In this document: positions 11,536-24,227 of the stretch, in pieces
Layout: every line of letters begins with the position of its first letter
How positions within the stretch are numbered: position 1 is the first letter of the stretch
Source: Sequoia sempervirens
Lineage: Eukaryota; Streptophyta; Pinopsida; Cupressales; Cupressaceae
Assembly (NCBI GenBank): GCA_007258455.2
Contig: VDFB02262682.1
Location: 60,140 to 124,139, forward strand
Length of the DNA stretch: 64,000 nt
Direction of reading: 5' to 3'
Notes under the pieces: model-generated
Seen by the model: the letters and a program-made list of their open reading frames with translations, nothing else
The model's database searches: none
Told to the model about the DNA's origin: nothing
Program-made: the position numbers and the translations under genes

Positions 11536-13719
11536 TTCTTCCTTTTTAAAATTTGTTTTTTTTTTATTATGTTTGTTTTTTTGATATATATATATAGTTG
11601 TACAATCATAGAGATTTAACATGGGTAATTTTATAATATGTTTTAAAGGCATGATTTTTATTAGATGTTTAATTTATATATATACGTATATATGTATATA
11701 TGTATATATGCTTAAAAACACACACACACACATATAATAAATTAGATAATGTTAAATTTGCAATGTTATAGTGTAATTGAATAAATTAGGAGATAAGTTT
11801 TGCATTTTAAATTAAATTGAATATTCTTGAGAAATTAAATTATTTATTTGGTGAAATTATTGTGTTTTGAAATGAGTTATATGGTGTTGTTTTATGTAAT
11901 TGTGTACTCTCAAGATTATTCATTGAATCGTTTGTGGTTTTCTCTTTATTGGATTTATGTCATGTGGGAAAACCCTTGAGTTAGTTTATCCTTCTATAGG
12001 AGTTTAAGTTATTGTTAGGGACTTCCAGAGGTGGGGAAATTGATGTTTCAAATTTGATCTTTTAATTTCATATTTATTCCTATGTTTCGGATATAGTTGT
12101 GACTGGAGTTTACAAATGGGTTGTACCATTTTTTATGGATGTTGTTTCATATGATTTTGGCGAGATGGTTTTTCCTCGTGGATGTTCCATTTGTTGGTTT
12201 AGTGTTCTTGTGGTACAACTCCTTGGTGTTGGATTTTATGTTTTCGATTTCTAGAGAGAGTGGCTCTACGTGGGGACCGACACACTAAGGGGATGTCAGG
12301 GTAACCCATGTTAGAGTTAGAGTAACAAATGATAACCTAAGTAATTAGTTAGGGGGTGGGTAGTTAAACATTAATAAGATAATTATGGATGCCTCATTCA
12401 CCTGTTAGTGCTATCATAGAATAAAGGTGGGCTAAGAAGGCCTTGGTTGGCATGATCATTGCCTCATCTCCACAAGAGGTTAACGGTTCCACATGTGTAA
12501 CCCTATGGAGCGATGCCTTGAGATAGGCAGTCAAGATAACCATAGATGGAGGTGACACCTGGTGATAGGTTATCTAGATAATCCATGTATAGATGGAGGC
12601 GGCACCTTGAGACAAGATGTCTAGATAATCCATGTAAGGCCATGTGATGACACTATCCTCTAGCATTCCTTTTTGAGATGTTTTTATTGAAATCCTCTAG
12701 AATTGGTCTATTGATATTATGTCTTGAGATTTATTGATGATATGATTTGTGACTTATTGTTGTAATATGTTGGAAGTGGTCTATTGTTATTTTTTGGAGA
12801 TTTATTATTGTTGAGATATTTCTTGTGTCCTCTTGCTTTAGTGTCTAGAGTTTAGTCTTGCATTACTGTTTGGATGTGCTTGGTTGGGGATCCTTCCTTG
12901 TTTACTCCCAGCATGGGGGTGGTTGGGTGGAATGTGCTATGCACCCCATTGGGTCCCCTTATGATGCAATTGTACCATTCAATGCATATTGTTGCTGATG
13001 CAGCTTGATCCATGATTCATATGCTACTAGATGTATATTTTTACTCCAGATGTATTCTATGTATTGATGTATCACTCCCACGTGCGTTGGGATGACTTAT
13101 GATGTAACTTCATTTATGTGTCGATTGAGATGTACTATTAGATTGATGTAATGTATTGTCATACTATGTAAATCATTCTTGAATTACCATATCTAAATAC
13201 TGTCAATGTTATGTTGTATTTGTGGAAATATGTACTTTATATCTTCATATGATTAATTTAATGTAATTTGTGTGTATGGTATTATATGGATTATTTTTGT
13301 CACGTTGTTTATCATTTATTAATGTTTAAAATTGAAGTTAAGTGAATGAATGGGTTAGCTACGTAATGTCATCTCATGTACCCCAAAGGACTTAGGTGTT
13401 TAATTTATAATCTTTTAAATTTAATGTATACAATAATTTATACACTTTAATAGTTTAAAAAAAAAATTGTACCATAAATGTTAGATGTATTAGTTTTCTT
13501 TGGGGTTGCGTGGCAGGGCGTTACATAGGATCTTATGACTTAGTGTTGGGTATGGATTGGTTGGATGCTCATCGGGTAGTTATAGATTACTGACACAAAT
13601 CAGTGTAGTGTTTCGATGATTCAGGCAGGGAGGTAGAGGTAGTTGGCATTCAAAGACCCATCTCTTTGCATATGATTTCTATTATGCAATTAAAGAGATG
13701 TATGCATTAGGGTTTCTAG

Positions 13720-15110
13720 TTGTTTGTTGTGATGGTTAATGATTTGGAGTCAGAAGAGAGTCAAGAGGTTTCCTTCAATGATCATCCTATTCCTAGGGAG
13801 TTTGCAGACACCCTCCCCATTAAAATTCTAAGGATGCAACCTAAGTGTGACATTGACTTCAGGATAGATCTTTTTCTCAGGAAAAAACCTATCTCTCAAT
13901 CTTTGTATCAAATGACTAATCAGGAGCTTAAGGAGCTTTGTTTACATCTAGAGGAGTTGTTGGCTAAGGGGTTCATTCATCCTAGTGTCCCTCCTTGGGG
14001 AGAATCAATCATTTTTGTGAAGAAAAAGGACATATCTCTTCAGTTGTGTATTGACTATTGACAGCTGAATAAGGTGACTGTGAAGAGTAGATATCCCTTG
14101 CTAAGCATTGAACTCTTTGATTAGATCAAGGGAGCCAAAGTGTTCTCAAACATTGACCTAAAGTTGGGGTATCATCAGTTTCATATTTATGTAGCAAACA
14201 TTCATAAGACTGCATTTTGTATTGGCTATGAGCACTATGAGTTCACCTTTGTGCCATTTGGGTTGACAAATGTATTGTCTATATTTATGAGCTTGATGAA
14301 TGGAGTATTCTTCACCTATCTTGATAGATTTTTCCTTGTGTTCCTGGATGAAATTCTGGTTTATTCTAGGACTATGGAGGAGCACAAGAAGCACATGCAA
14401 TAGGTATTGCAGTATCTAAGGGAGAATCAATTATATGCAAATTTGGCAAAATGTGAATTCATTCAGACAAAGGTGAGATATTTGGGGCATGCAATTTCAA
14501 GAGAAGGAATAGTCATGGAGCCTTTGAAGATCCAATCCATCATGGATTGGCCCTATCACACTAATGTTTCAGAAGTTCATAGCTTTATGGGCTTAGTAGG
14601 TTATTATCAGCAGTTTTTGCAAGGTTTTTTGAGGATAGCTCACCCTATCACTTCCCTTCAGAGGAAAGGGAGGAAGTTCTTCTGGTCAAAATAGTGTTAG
14701 GTAGCCTTTCACACTCTTAAGGAGAGTCTGACTAATGCACCCATCTTGGCAATTCCTAATCCCGCAGGAGATTTTTTGGTGTGTATTGATGCAGGATGGT
14801 CATGTGATATCCTATGAGTCTCGCAAACTCAAGGATCATGAGTTGAACTATCCTACACATGACTTGGAGTTAGCTACCATTGTTCATGCCTTGGTGCAAT
14901 GGAGACATTTCCTATTAGGGCATCGGTTTGAGTTGCATAGTGATCACCATAGTTTACAGTACATATTTACACAACCAAACCTGAATGCTAGGTAGAGGTA
15001 GTGAATGGAGTTTTTGTGCGAGTATGAAATTGAGGTGAACTATATTCAAGGTAAGGAGAATGTTGTGGAAAATTATCTTATTTGGTGGAGGCATGAGCTT
15101 TCAACAATTA
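13720..15110 (+). pseudogene. pol: Reverse transcriptase and RNase H of element A
   Basis: The RT region begins about 13770 and has the expected gypsy order: GFIHPSVPPWG, CIDY-stop-QLNK, FSNIDLKLGYHQ, FVPFGLTN, and the catalytic segment VFLDEILVYS near 14335-14370. That segment normally carries two adjacent Asp; here the second is Glu. RNase H follows from about 14700 (FLVCIDA, then after a frameshift ISYESRKL, NYPTHDLELATI and LHSDHHSL). Stops at 14059 (TGA), 14122 and 14401 (TAG) sit where Arg or Gln is usual. It copies element RNA into DNA and removes the RNA strand. The broken frame and altered catalytic site make it inactive. Confidence 0.9.
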
Positions 15111-16578
15111 CTCTTGGAGTAGATTTGAGGGGTCAGATCCTTGTAGTGCTTCTTGTAGACAGTTGGTATTAGGAGGAAAAGTTAGAGATTGAGTTAGGAA
15201 GAGCCTTGGAGGGAAGGTATGCAGGTTATTCTCTTGAGTTGGATGGTATCTTGTGGAACTTAGGTTGCATCTATGTTCCTCCATCAAAGGGTCTTTGTAC
15301 CCTAATTATGTTAAAGGTGCATCAGGCACCCTACTCAACTCATCCAGGTGTCAAGAAGATGCATGCAAACCTCCATTAGTTGTATTTTTGGTCTAGGATG
15401 AAGAGGGACATTGTAGATTTTGTCTTGAGGTGCTTAGAGTGCAAGAGGGCTAAGGCATAACATCAAATTGCATAGGTCTTCATCAGGTACATCTTGTCCC
15501 AAAATGAAAATGGGATGTTATTTCTATGGATTTCATAGTAGGCTTGCCAGTATCTTCTCGTCATCATGACACCATCATGGTCACCATGGATAGGTTAACT
15601 AAGGTGGCACACTTCTCTCCTCTTCGGTCTTCCTATAATGCTTCTTTAGTGGCTAATATTTTTATGGAGGATATAGTCAAATTGCATGGGATTCCTCGTA
15701 GGATCATCTCTGATAGAGATCTAATATTCACGTTACCACTCTAGACGTCCTTGCAACATGTGTTGGGGACTTAGTTGAACTTTAGTTTAGCTTACCACTC
15801 AAATACAGATAGGTAGAAAAAGAGGGTCAATTAGGTCCTTGAGGATATGCTCATAATGTATGTCATCGATCAGCAGACTCATTGGGAAGACTATTTGTAC
15901 TTGGTGGAGTTTGCGTATAACAATGGGTACCATAGTTCTATCAGTATGTCCCTTTTTTAGGCCTTGTATGGTCATCCTTGTTGGACCCCACTGAGTTGGG
16001 ATCATCTTGAGGATAGAGTCCTCCTAGGACTAGGGATTCTTTAGGAGATGGAGCAGCAAGTTGTTTTTTATTAGAGAACATTTGGTGGTAGCACAAGATA
16101 AAAAAAATAAGTATGCAGATGATCATAGAGTTGATCGCCAAATTTTTGTTGGTGACCAGGTGTTCTTGCGGGTATGTTTATGAAAGATTATGATCTACTA
16201 TGGAAAGGGCTCTAAGCTCACACCACATTTTGTAGGTCCATTCGAGGTTTTGGAGAGGATTGGCCCTGTTGCGTACCATCTTGTTTTGTTGCCCATTCTA
16301 TTGTGTATCCACAACATATTTCATGTTTCTATTCTTAGGCTATACCATCCAGATGTTTCACATGTACTTGAATGGAATGCCTTGCAAATAGAGGATGGGT
16401 AGTTGGTTTTGGAGCTCATGGGAATTTTGTAGCACATGAGACTCACCCTCAAGGGTCAAGACATTAAGTAGGTGAGGATCCAGTGGGATCCTAATGATGA
16501 GTCTTCGGCCACTTGGGAGGATGCATCTCAAATGCAAGAGTTGTACCCTTTCTTGTTTGTAGAATTCCTAGAGTAAGT
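15111..16578 (+). pseudogene. Integrase with chromodomain-like C-terminus, element A
   Basis: An HHCC zinc region lies at about 15320-15450 (HQAPYSTHPG ... CLECKRAK). The catalytic core starts about 15526 (MDFIVGLP, DRLTKVAHFSP, ISDRDLIFT) and continues through AYHSNTDR and EFAYNNGYHSS, with several TAG stops. The GPFEVLERIGPVAYHL segment at about 16225 is the usual post-core region. The last stretch (about 16425-16575) reads VRIQWDPNDE..ATWE and ends LYPFLF, which fits a chromodomain. That places A among chromoviruses, whose integrases can be guided to chromatin. It is disabled by multiple stops. Confidence 0.85.
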
Positions 16579-16586
16579 ATGATACT

Positions 16587-16598
16587 AAAGGGGGAGGA
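16587..16598 (+). other. Polypurine tract of element A
   Basis: AAAGGGGGAGGA lies directly against the TG start of the 3' LTR, as expected for the plus-strand primer. Confidence 0.85.
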
Positions 16599-18839
16599 TG
16601 TAGTGCCTCTCATACTATTTCTCTGATAGATTAACAGTTGATCTTTTTTATGATGAGACATTATGATACATTATATGATGTTTGATTCATTGTTATGATG
16701 ATGCCATTGATGACACTTTTGTTACTTGATATTTTATGCACATGTTATGATTAGCATATGGTTTTATTCAAGTGACTATAGAGATCTGTTTTGATTATGA
16801 GGACTAACTCTATCATGAGCAATATGTGACTATCTTATCATGACTATTATGTGATTATCATGTGATTGATCTTATTCTAATTACTATGTAGTTCATTTTT
16901 ATATGAGTTGATTCGATTATTGGGTATTGTTCTTATTGATGTGATTGGGTGAAAGAGATAGGGTCACATCACTCACTTCTGAGTACCCTGCGATGTTATG
17001 ATTCCCTTTCATAGTGTGTCTGTTTATATATATATATATATATGCACAACCAGCAGGTTGAAGATACTAGGCATTGACTCCACCTAAACTGACACGTCTG
17101 AGTGTGCCTTGAACCTAATGGATTAGTTGATCAGAGATAACATTTGGTCCCCTACACTAGCCATCATCCTTGAAGAGGATGAGTATTCAGTCTAGCACCT
17201 TGTCAGTTTGATCAGTATTGTTAGTGGTCAGTTAGCATTGCTTGAGGTTTGTATTTCGAACTTGGATAGTGGTTAGGTAATTATTTGGCATTTGATTTGA
17301 TTTAATTTAAATTGTCTGATAAAATTCCTTTGGTTAACTTATGCATTAAAATAAATTGCTAAGTAAAAGGGGTATACTTTGATAAATAAATATATAAATA
17401 TATAATCATAGTTAATAATAAAATAAGATAATAATGTAATGTTATAGTTAATAGATAATAATAATAAGGCAATAAATTATAAAGTCAGGTTATATAATTA
17501 ATTATAAGGTGTTCGTAAATGTTGGGTAAATGGTTGTACTCGTTTGTGTAAAATTGGATATCTATCATATTTCATTGTTATGATTTTTAAAATAAAATGC
17601 TTTTAATTAACTATTGATTTAATAAATTAAAAAATTACTTTAATCCATTTGATAGTTGGTTGGTTTTCTCGTACAACCGACAACCTTCTTCTTCCTATAA
17701 ATGTTTTGATTTTGGGGGATTTGGTTGTTTTTTTTTTTGGTGAGGAAGAAGTTTGTCTATAATTTTTTTGATATTGTTGATTTTGCTGGGAATTGTGGTT
17801 TTTGGGAATTTTGGATTGTGGAATCAGAAGTTGGAATTTTCGGAGCTCAGCATCAAATCTCTGTCCCTACCAAGCATTGGATCTAGGTTGGATTTTGATC
17901 TTTTGTGATCATTCAGCTTAATGATAAATTCTATCTTCTAATATTCTGTATCAAAATCTCCTCAAATTTTATAAGGGCACCAATGAAGGATCTATTGTTT
18001 TACATTCATGAATGTTTGAGTATCTTGGTTGTGCGAAAATACTCAATGTCATATTTTCTTCCCACTTCATGTGTTTCGATCAGTTATGTTTTCTTGGAGC
18101 AATGTATGATAGATGTTCGAGTTTTCCAATGTTGTTACTAGTATATGATTCATGTGCATCTCCTAAAAATGGTTGATCTTTTAATATGATGCATTAATTC
18201 GAGTATTTTCTCTTGGAATATATGCTTAAACATAGTGCAGCCCCTCAGCCTCCTTCACCCATGAGCCTCTCTGCATATATCCTACAAACATTGCATTCCA
18301 TGATATGACATCAATTTACACCTCCCAATTACATTCCTTGAAAGATTCTTAAGCCTTTTCAAAAAATACAATCTACGCATATCATGCTATCATTTCACTC
18401 CATGAGATGAGATTTCCTTGAGATCTTCTATCAAATTAGTTCAAACGCCTATGCTCCTATACTTGGCACCCAGCCCAGCCATGGTTGGGTGGGCCGGGTG
18501 CCCTCCCCTCTTCTGTGTCAATGCTTCTTGCAGTATGCCTTTAGGCTATAATTTGTGATTTGAAATTTGATAATGTTATTGTGATTGCTTTTGATAATTA
18601 TATATATATATCTATATATATACATATATTATATTATGGTTATTAGCAAAAGATTGATTTTATTATAGGTGATAAATTATATGATAGTGAGAAATAAAAA
18701 TATTATTTAATAAAATATTTTAATTGGATAATTATTATTAAAATGGGTATTTAATTTTGTTATAGGTAAATGAATTGAGTAATTAATTAAGTAAATTGAT
18801 TTATTTCATAAATAGGTAATTGATAGTTAGGGGATTGTT
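16599..18839 (+). repeat. 3' LTR of element A, segment 1
   Basis: It matches the 5' LTR from 2518 to about 4928. It ends in GGGGATTGTT (18830-18839), which is repeated at the far side of the LINE insertion. It contains the counterparts of the two LTR hairpins (16949-17011 and 18465-18502). Confidence 0.92.
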
Positions 18840-19087
18840 TTTGATATAAAAAGTAGAAAAATAAGGGTGCTATCCCTTTAATACAAGGCACCGCCGACCA
18901 TCTACAATAGAGTAACACTAACAACATATATGAGTAACAACAGCTCTAAAAACCAAACCATCACCCTTAGCAGATCATATCAAAAACATCCCAAAAACTA
19001 ACATAAGAACTAAAACTACTAGTAATGTCCATCATGAAAACATGATTTAAAACAGTCTTAGCTATGGAGCACCAAGGGTCATACTAG
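18840..19087 (-). other. LINE 3' UTR and tail
   Basis: Non-coding on the minus strand after ORF3, ending in a T-rich stretch, TATATC and a short A run next to the target duplication. I see no hairpin or longer poly(A). Confidence 0.6.
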
Positions 19088-19090
19088 TCA

Positions 19091-20930
19091 TAAGGAAACA
19101 AAAAAAATTGACAATGTCTTTAACAAAATACAACATAAATGAAGGTTAATACAACCAACACCATTCAAAAAACCAAAACCCCCCAAAAACTGATCCTTTT
19201 TCCTGTTGCATGGCTTAAATAAAGTTATAGTAGCCCAATCTTCAATGAGGAACTTAAGAAGTCCCTTGTTGGTGGCTTCTTCCTCCACATTTTCCATAGA
19301 CTTGTCCTTCTGTAGTGGACATAAAGTAGTGGCGGACTTGTGCATAATCTTTAGCACAAAATGTGTAACATCTTGCAGTCTTTTCTCCAAACTCTCAACT
19401 TTTCTTTTAAGGTTATCAACCTCCTGCTAGAAAACATATTGTTTACTACAAGCTTTCTCCATGAGAGCCTTTCCTTCAACAATGTTCAAGGCCCAAGACT
19501 TGACCTCCTTGATTTTAATGCTGGTAGGACCCCTCTTAAGACTTTTAGAAATATGGGAGGAGCTACTAGTAGAAACCAAAAGAGCCTCCTCCTCCACATC
19601 CTTTTCCTCCTTACTCTTACTCTCACTTTCGTCCCCATTGTTAGAATTTGAGGCCTCAAAACTCTTCACTTTTTTCTTGCTTGATTACCAGTCTATTTGA
19701 CCCGCGAGGGGTACTAGTCTCCTCGGTGATCTCAATGTCACAGTCAATTTGTTGAAGTTTGAATATTGTCTTCTTGGAGGCTTTAGCCTTAGTTTTCAGG
19801 GTGGAAGCTATGCATTTTTTATCTTTATTCTTCACCACAGGCCATTGAGAGAGGAATGTTTCCTATAGAGAGGATTTCGTGGCAGGGTTTTTAATGTATT
19901 TTTTCTTACTAGGGCCAGGGGTGTCCATAATGTTAGCAAATGGGTGAGCAGAAGAAACCAGAGCCTCTTTAGTAGTGATGGGTCAAGGAGGGAAAAGGGA
20001 TAGGTGAAAATGGTAGATTCTAGACATCAACCCTTGGTGGAGGATGGTAAAATTTTTATTCGCATTCATGGCTTCAACCACATCAAACACAGTACTTTCA
20101 AGAGAATGAATGGGAAAAAATGGAATGGAAATATTATAGTAGATTCTAAGGTGATTGAGGAATTTGAAATGGTAGTAGTAATACACACTGTATCTTCCCT
20201 CGAGGGTGAATTATTTCATCACCACCATGCAAATTTTGTCCCATGGCTCAAGAAGCACCTCGCGGTCATAGCCCCCACACAACTTGATAGGTTTCTTGTT
20301 GCCTCAGAAGAATAGGTTGAGGCTGGTTTGGTTAGCAACTTTGGTGGTTTTATTCCATGTACGCCCATCTAGAGCAAGTCCCATTGCTTTAGTGATGACC
20401 TCCTCATCGATTTCAAAGGAAATTCCAACAATAGTGACCCTTCTGGCATTCCAAGAGGTGACAAATTATCTGGAGAGGCCCTCATCATGGCCAGTCATGC
20501 ATTCCATATATTGAGAAATTATGCCCTCCTTGCATATATGCTAGATGGTGCCATATTCATTCCATTCATCACACTTATCTGGCTCCAAATGCACTTGGTC
20601 CCCACCCATAGCTCCAACATAATTTTTGCGGTAAACTAGAACAGTGAAAGGCAGAAAAATAGCAGGGTGGATACAATAAAAACCAAATTTAGAATAGATC
20701 GCAAAAAAGTGGTCGAAAAAAGGTAACTTGTAAAATAATAAAGGATGGAGATAAATGAAACTTCCCGTAGCCATCATAGGTTTAGCAGTTCCCTCATGTG
20801 AGGAGTCTGAGGCATGAAAGGAAATGATAGTGGTAATAAATCCAGACAACCCAAAAAATTGAACAAAATCTGTAAGTCTACAAAGATCATCACAAAAGTC
20901 AAGGGGGTTCAAAAAATAACGACCCCATCG
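19091..20930 (-). pseudogene. LINE ORF3: unrecognised plant TE protein with Lys/Glu-rich coiled-coil tail
   Basis: Downstream of RNase H and inside the LINE boundaries the minus strand keeps coding character for about 1.8 kb, with a few stops and frameshifts. The N-terminal half includes DQVHLEPDKCDEWNEYGT, FVTSWNARRVTIVGISFEI and a Tyr-rich YYYYHFKFLNHLR segment, ending near HFHLSLFPP (about 19985). The C-terminal half has a Lys-rich basic stretch, an acidic Ser/Glu/Lys region (about 19570-19670) and a heptad-like helix LKRKVESLEKRLQDV (about 19370-19410). Standard plant LINEs have two ORFs ending at RNase H, so this is an extra gene. I do not recognise the family. It could be a separate insertion, but I found no internal target duplication. 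Confidence 0.55.
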
Positions 20931-21105
20931 GTCATTAGGATCAATATGACGAGTCCCAAAGGTGATCCAATAAAGGTCTTACATGTCATGTGGAAAATTC
21001 TCCCAAGCAATCTTCCCACACAATGACTAGTTATTTAAATAAAAACTCGCACCCACATTACTAACAAAAGTTAGTAACAACCACACCAAGGTTAGAAAGA
21101 TTTTT

Positions 21106-22930
21106 TTAGAAACCATGATGAATTTCATTAATATCCTTTCTTAGAAGTGCCACAACAGAAGGGGGAAAAGACTCTTTTTTCCTCCAGCACTGTAGCCGTT
21201 CCTGATCAAGACCAACCACAGCTAGATTGTCAACAACCACATTTCCTTCCTTGTAGACATGCTGAATAGTGAACTCCTAAAGACTAGTAAGAAGAGAGAA
21301 AATGTCTTCAATTATCCCTTGGATGGACCATTCAACAACTATTGATCCTTTTGTGGCTTCCACAATTAGTTTTGAGTCACCCTCAATTTCCATGGACTTA
21401 ACACTGAGTGACAATGCAATTTTGAGGTCCTAGAGGAGCACCATACTTTATGCTTGATTACTAGTGTGATCCTTCAAGTTCCCTGAATAGGAAACAACTA
21501 AGCAACCATTATGGTCTTTGATGATACCACCCCCAACAACCTTCCCAACTCTGGCCGCCCCATCAAAATTTAGCTTAAACCAGGGTGGTTTGGGAGTTTT
21601 CTATTTTGTATTGTTTCTGACAATCTTCTTGGAGTTATCAAACTTTTGGAAGTCACTAGCCAACTTCCAAATTTTTTCCATAGTTTTATCCTAGCCTGTT
21701 GGAGGGAAATTAGGGATCTTCCACTGGAAAATCGAAATGTTATCCAAAAGGAGTTTATTAAGGATTATCAACAGAGTGTCCACACTATTCTTCTTCTCTT
21801 TGAAAATCCTATTGTTCCTTTCTTTCCACATATACCAACAAATGTGAGAAGGAATAAGTTGCCAAAGTTTCCTGATTAAAGGGTGTTTAGAGGGACACCT
21901 CCAATTAAAGACAAATTGATGAATATTTCTATCAAAAACCTAATGGATGTTGAGCTTTTGTAAGACATTTTTCCAAACTTGGGAAGCAAATTGACAGTGG
22001 ATAAAGAGATGGGAGATTGTCTCCTCATTCGATTTGTAGAGGGTGCACCTATTGGGAAATTGGAATCCCCTTTTGACAAGGTTATCAATAGTTAAAATTT
22101 TACCATGAACGGAGGCCCACCAAAAGAAGTTGATTTTGGGGATGAGCTGAGAGTTCCACACCTTCTTCCAGCAATACTCATCACCATCAAACTTAAGCAA
22201 CAAATGGTAAGAAAACTTAATAGAGAAGACCCCAGTCTGATTTTTTGTCTAGAAAACCCTATCCTCCCTAGGAAAGAGAGGAAGTCTTACCTTATCTAAA
22301 AGATCCTGAAGCTTAGCAACCTCAGGGAGGAGGTCAGGTCTATCCAAGAAACTCAATTCTAAAGTTTTTCATTTGGCTCTGGGTGTAGTATAATCCACAA
22401 TATAAGTATCAACGTGTTCCTTAGTATGTTCCCACAAAATATTGAAATTGTTGTCAGCAAGGGGTCTGCCCCCAAGCCAACAGTCCTCCTAGAATTTTAT
22501 TGATATCCCATTCCCAATTTTCCATCTAATACCTTCCTTCAAAAGAGATCTGAATTTTAGAATATTATTCCAAATTTTTGACCCAAAGGGGATACCCATT
22601 AGATCCAGGGCCCTAGAAAAGTGTCCCTGGTTTAGATACTTAGCCTTCATTATGTTGCACCATTAAACGTTTCCCAACACCAGATTCCAACTGATCTTGG
22701 TGATGAGGACCTTGTTCAAATTTGTAATATTTCTAATTCCCAGACCCCCTTGACTTGTAGGATGGTAGACAGTGTCCCAGTTCACAAGAGCTATCCTTTT
22801 TTTCTCTTCAACACCAATCCAAAGGAAAGATCTTTGGATTCTTTTAAGTTTTTCATCAATGGAACCTGAAATCTTGAAGAGGGAGAGGAAGTAGACTAGG
22901 ATCCCTTGGAGGGAGGCCATGAGTAGTTGT
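21106..22930 (-). pseudogene. LINE ORF2, 3' part: RT thumb, zf-RVT and RNase H
   Basis: From right to left (5' to 3' on the minus strand), the post-catalytic RT region (22660-22930) includes RIQRSFLWIG and SQGGLGIRNI, typical of plant LINEs. The zf-RVT region (about 21900-22210) shows WKKVWNSQLIPKINFFWWA and the Cys/His pattern NRCTLYKSNEETISHLFIHC. RNase H follows (about 21130-21560) with FDGAARVG, EGDSKLIVEA and HVYKEGNVVVDNLA, including the usual Asp residues. It belongs with 42570-44965, from which element C separated it. TAG stops are frequent, so it is not functional. Confidence 0.88.
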
Positions 22931-23477
22931 TGTAGACGTCTAATTTGATCACTTCCATATGATCAAACGTGTCTCCTTATTCATCTGATTGCTCATCCCC
23001 TCTGTCAATATTAATTAAACCAGCTGTTTAATTAATACCCTGCATCTTGCACAAAGGTCCTAAAGTATTTAATTTAATACTTTACCCCTCTTCCTCCTCT
23101 AAATTAAATAAATATCCCCTTTTATTTAATCTAGTCATATTCCCCTTTTAAATTAAAATTCATTTTTTCATTCCTCTTTTCTCTCTCATGGTCACATCCT
23201 CCAACTTTTGCAAGTTGGTCCCTAATCCATCTTAGTTACTTCATCTTCTTCTAATTAACTAGGGTTAGCATGTGCACACCCTTAATCATAATTAAGGTCA
23301 CATCCTCCATAATTTCCCACTTGCTTCTAATAAGTCATTAGTCCATCTAACTGAGTACTTTCACAACCTTGATCATTGGATTAGCTTAACCTAATCCTCA
23401 TCCTATTTATGGCATATGTCCTTGAGTCAACCTTATTAAAGGATTCTCCTTTTGGACAAGGCACTCCACTTCCCTAT

Positions 23478-23616
23478 GAATTTTTAATTCACATTTACTC
23501 CCCCAAGGCACCCAAAAGGAATTTTTAATTCCTTCTCTTATCCCCACATGTCCTTCACTTATTCTTTATTCTTTCCCATCTCCCCATGAGAATATTTGAG
23601 GAATTTTTAATTCCTC
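23478..23616. promoter_or_regulatory. Three GAATTTTTAATTC palindromes in LTR C
   Basis: The core GAATTTTTAATTC occurs at 23478, within GGAATTTTTAATTCC at 23518, and within GAGGAATTTTTAATTCCTC at 23598. The 3' LTR keeps all three (41819, 41859, 41939), and there the first is also flanked symmetrically (GTG...CAC). They lie about 250-400 bases upstream of the TATA box, a plausible enhancer position. Confidence 0.55.
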
Positions 23617-23873
23617 ACATGTCCTCTCACCCACATGGGGACAAGGACCTCCTTTATGAGGAGATCTTGTCCAATCCCAAGGTACTTTGTACCCCTCTCC
23701 ATGTCATGTCCTTCTCCTTCCACCTCATGTCCACTTCACCTTTTAGGGATTCATCACACACCACATGTCAAGATGTGAGGGCTTGTGAGTTCTCAACTCA
23801 CCTTAGCCCTACATCTTGATGTTTGGTGGCTCAATCTTGGCCCTTCATTTCCCCTAGGAACTCTCAAAAATCC

Positions 23874-23881
23874 TATAAATA
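23874..23881 (+). promoter_or_regulatory. TATA box of element C
   Basis: TATAAATA within TCCTATAAATACCCCC, conserved in the 3' LTR at 42215-42222. Transcription would start about 25-35 bases downstream, near the TTTTGGGGAGATC stretch. Confidence 0.75.
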
Positions 23882-24227
23882 CCCCCTCTTTTCTCTCATT
23901 TTGGGGAGATCATTTTGCTAGCCAAACTCTTGCAATTTTGTTTCTCAACTCATACTTAGCCATTTTCATGATTTCATCCACTTGCAATCATCCTCACAAC
24001 ATCATTTAGCTCGCATCTACTTGCCATCCAAGGAGCATACACACCAAAGATCGAAGGGCCAACCAAAGGATCGAATCAACACAAGGTATAAAGTTCCATT
24101 TCGTTGCTTTGTCTTGCATTGTTTCCAACTTAGGCTAATCTTGAGGTTTAGTTTGTTTAAGTTGTTTATTTGCACTCTTTTTCTTGTTGCTTGATTTCTA
24201 ACACTCTATTTTGACCTATCACATTTC

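Larger units (their letters stand above)
9709..13525 (+). mobile_element. Solo LTR of related gypsy family B (3.8 kb)
   Basis: It begins TGTAATACCCCTCATG and ends GGGCGTTACA, with TAGGA on both sides (9704-9708 and 13526-13530). The protease reading frame of A is continuous if the insert and one TSD are removed. It contains no internal region, primer site or pol, so it is a solo LTR left by recombination between two LTRs. Several blocks are similar to LTR A (the inverted-repeat block near 9979, and the region about 12250-12660 against about 5570-5930), so A and B are related families. Confidence 0.9.
9415..13690 (+). pseudogene. Retropepsin of element A, split by solo LTR B
   Basis: The N-terminal part (9415-9708) contains FDSSASNSFIS, matching the gypsy protease active site (usually DSGAS followed by SFIS) but with Gly replaced by Ser. 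The C-terminal part resumes at 13531 with a DLVLGMDWL motif, typical of the second half of these proteases. A 3817 bp solo LTR with TSD TAGGA separates the two. The protease would cut the Gag-Pol polyprotein. The changed active-site triad, the stops and the insertion show it is dead. Confidence 0.8.
22931..24223 (+). repeat. 5' LTR of element C
   Basis: It starts TGTAGACGTC and ends CCTATCACA. It contains a strong TATA box (23874-23881) and three AT-rich palindromes with the same core (23478-23490, 23518-23532, 23598-23616). Short ORFs in it are not coding. Confidence 0.93.

Noticed and set aside
11343..11652. Overlapping frames on both strands in the GC island of LTR B
   Set aside because: Open on both strands by composition; no similarity to known proteins.
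19206..20514. Plus-strand frames opposite LINE ORF3
   Set aside because: The minus strand carries consistent protein-like composition and a coiled coil; the plus frames are shorter and unpatterned.
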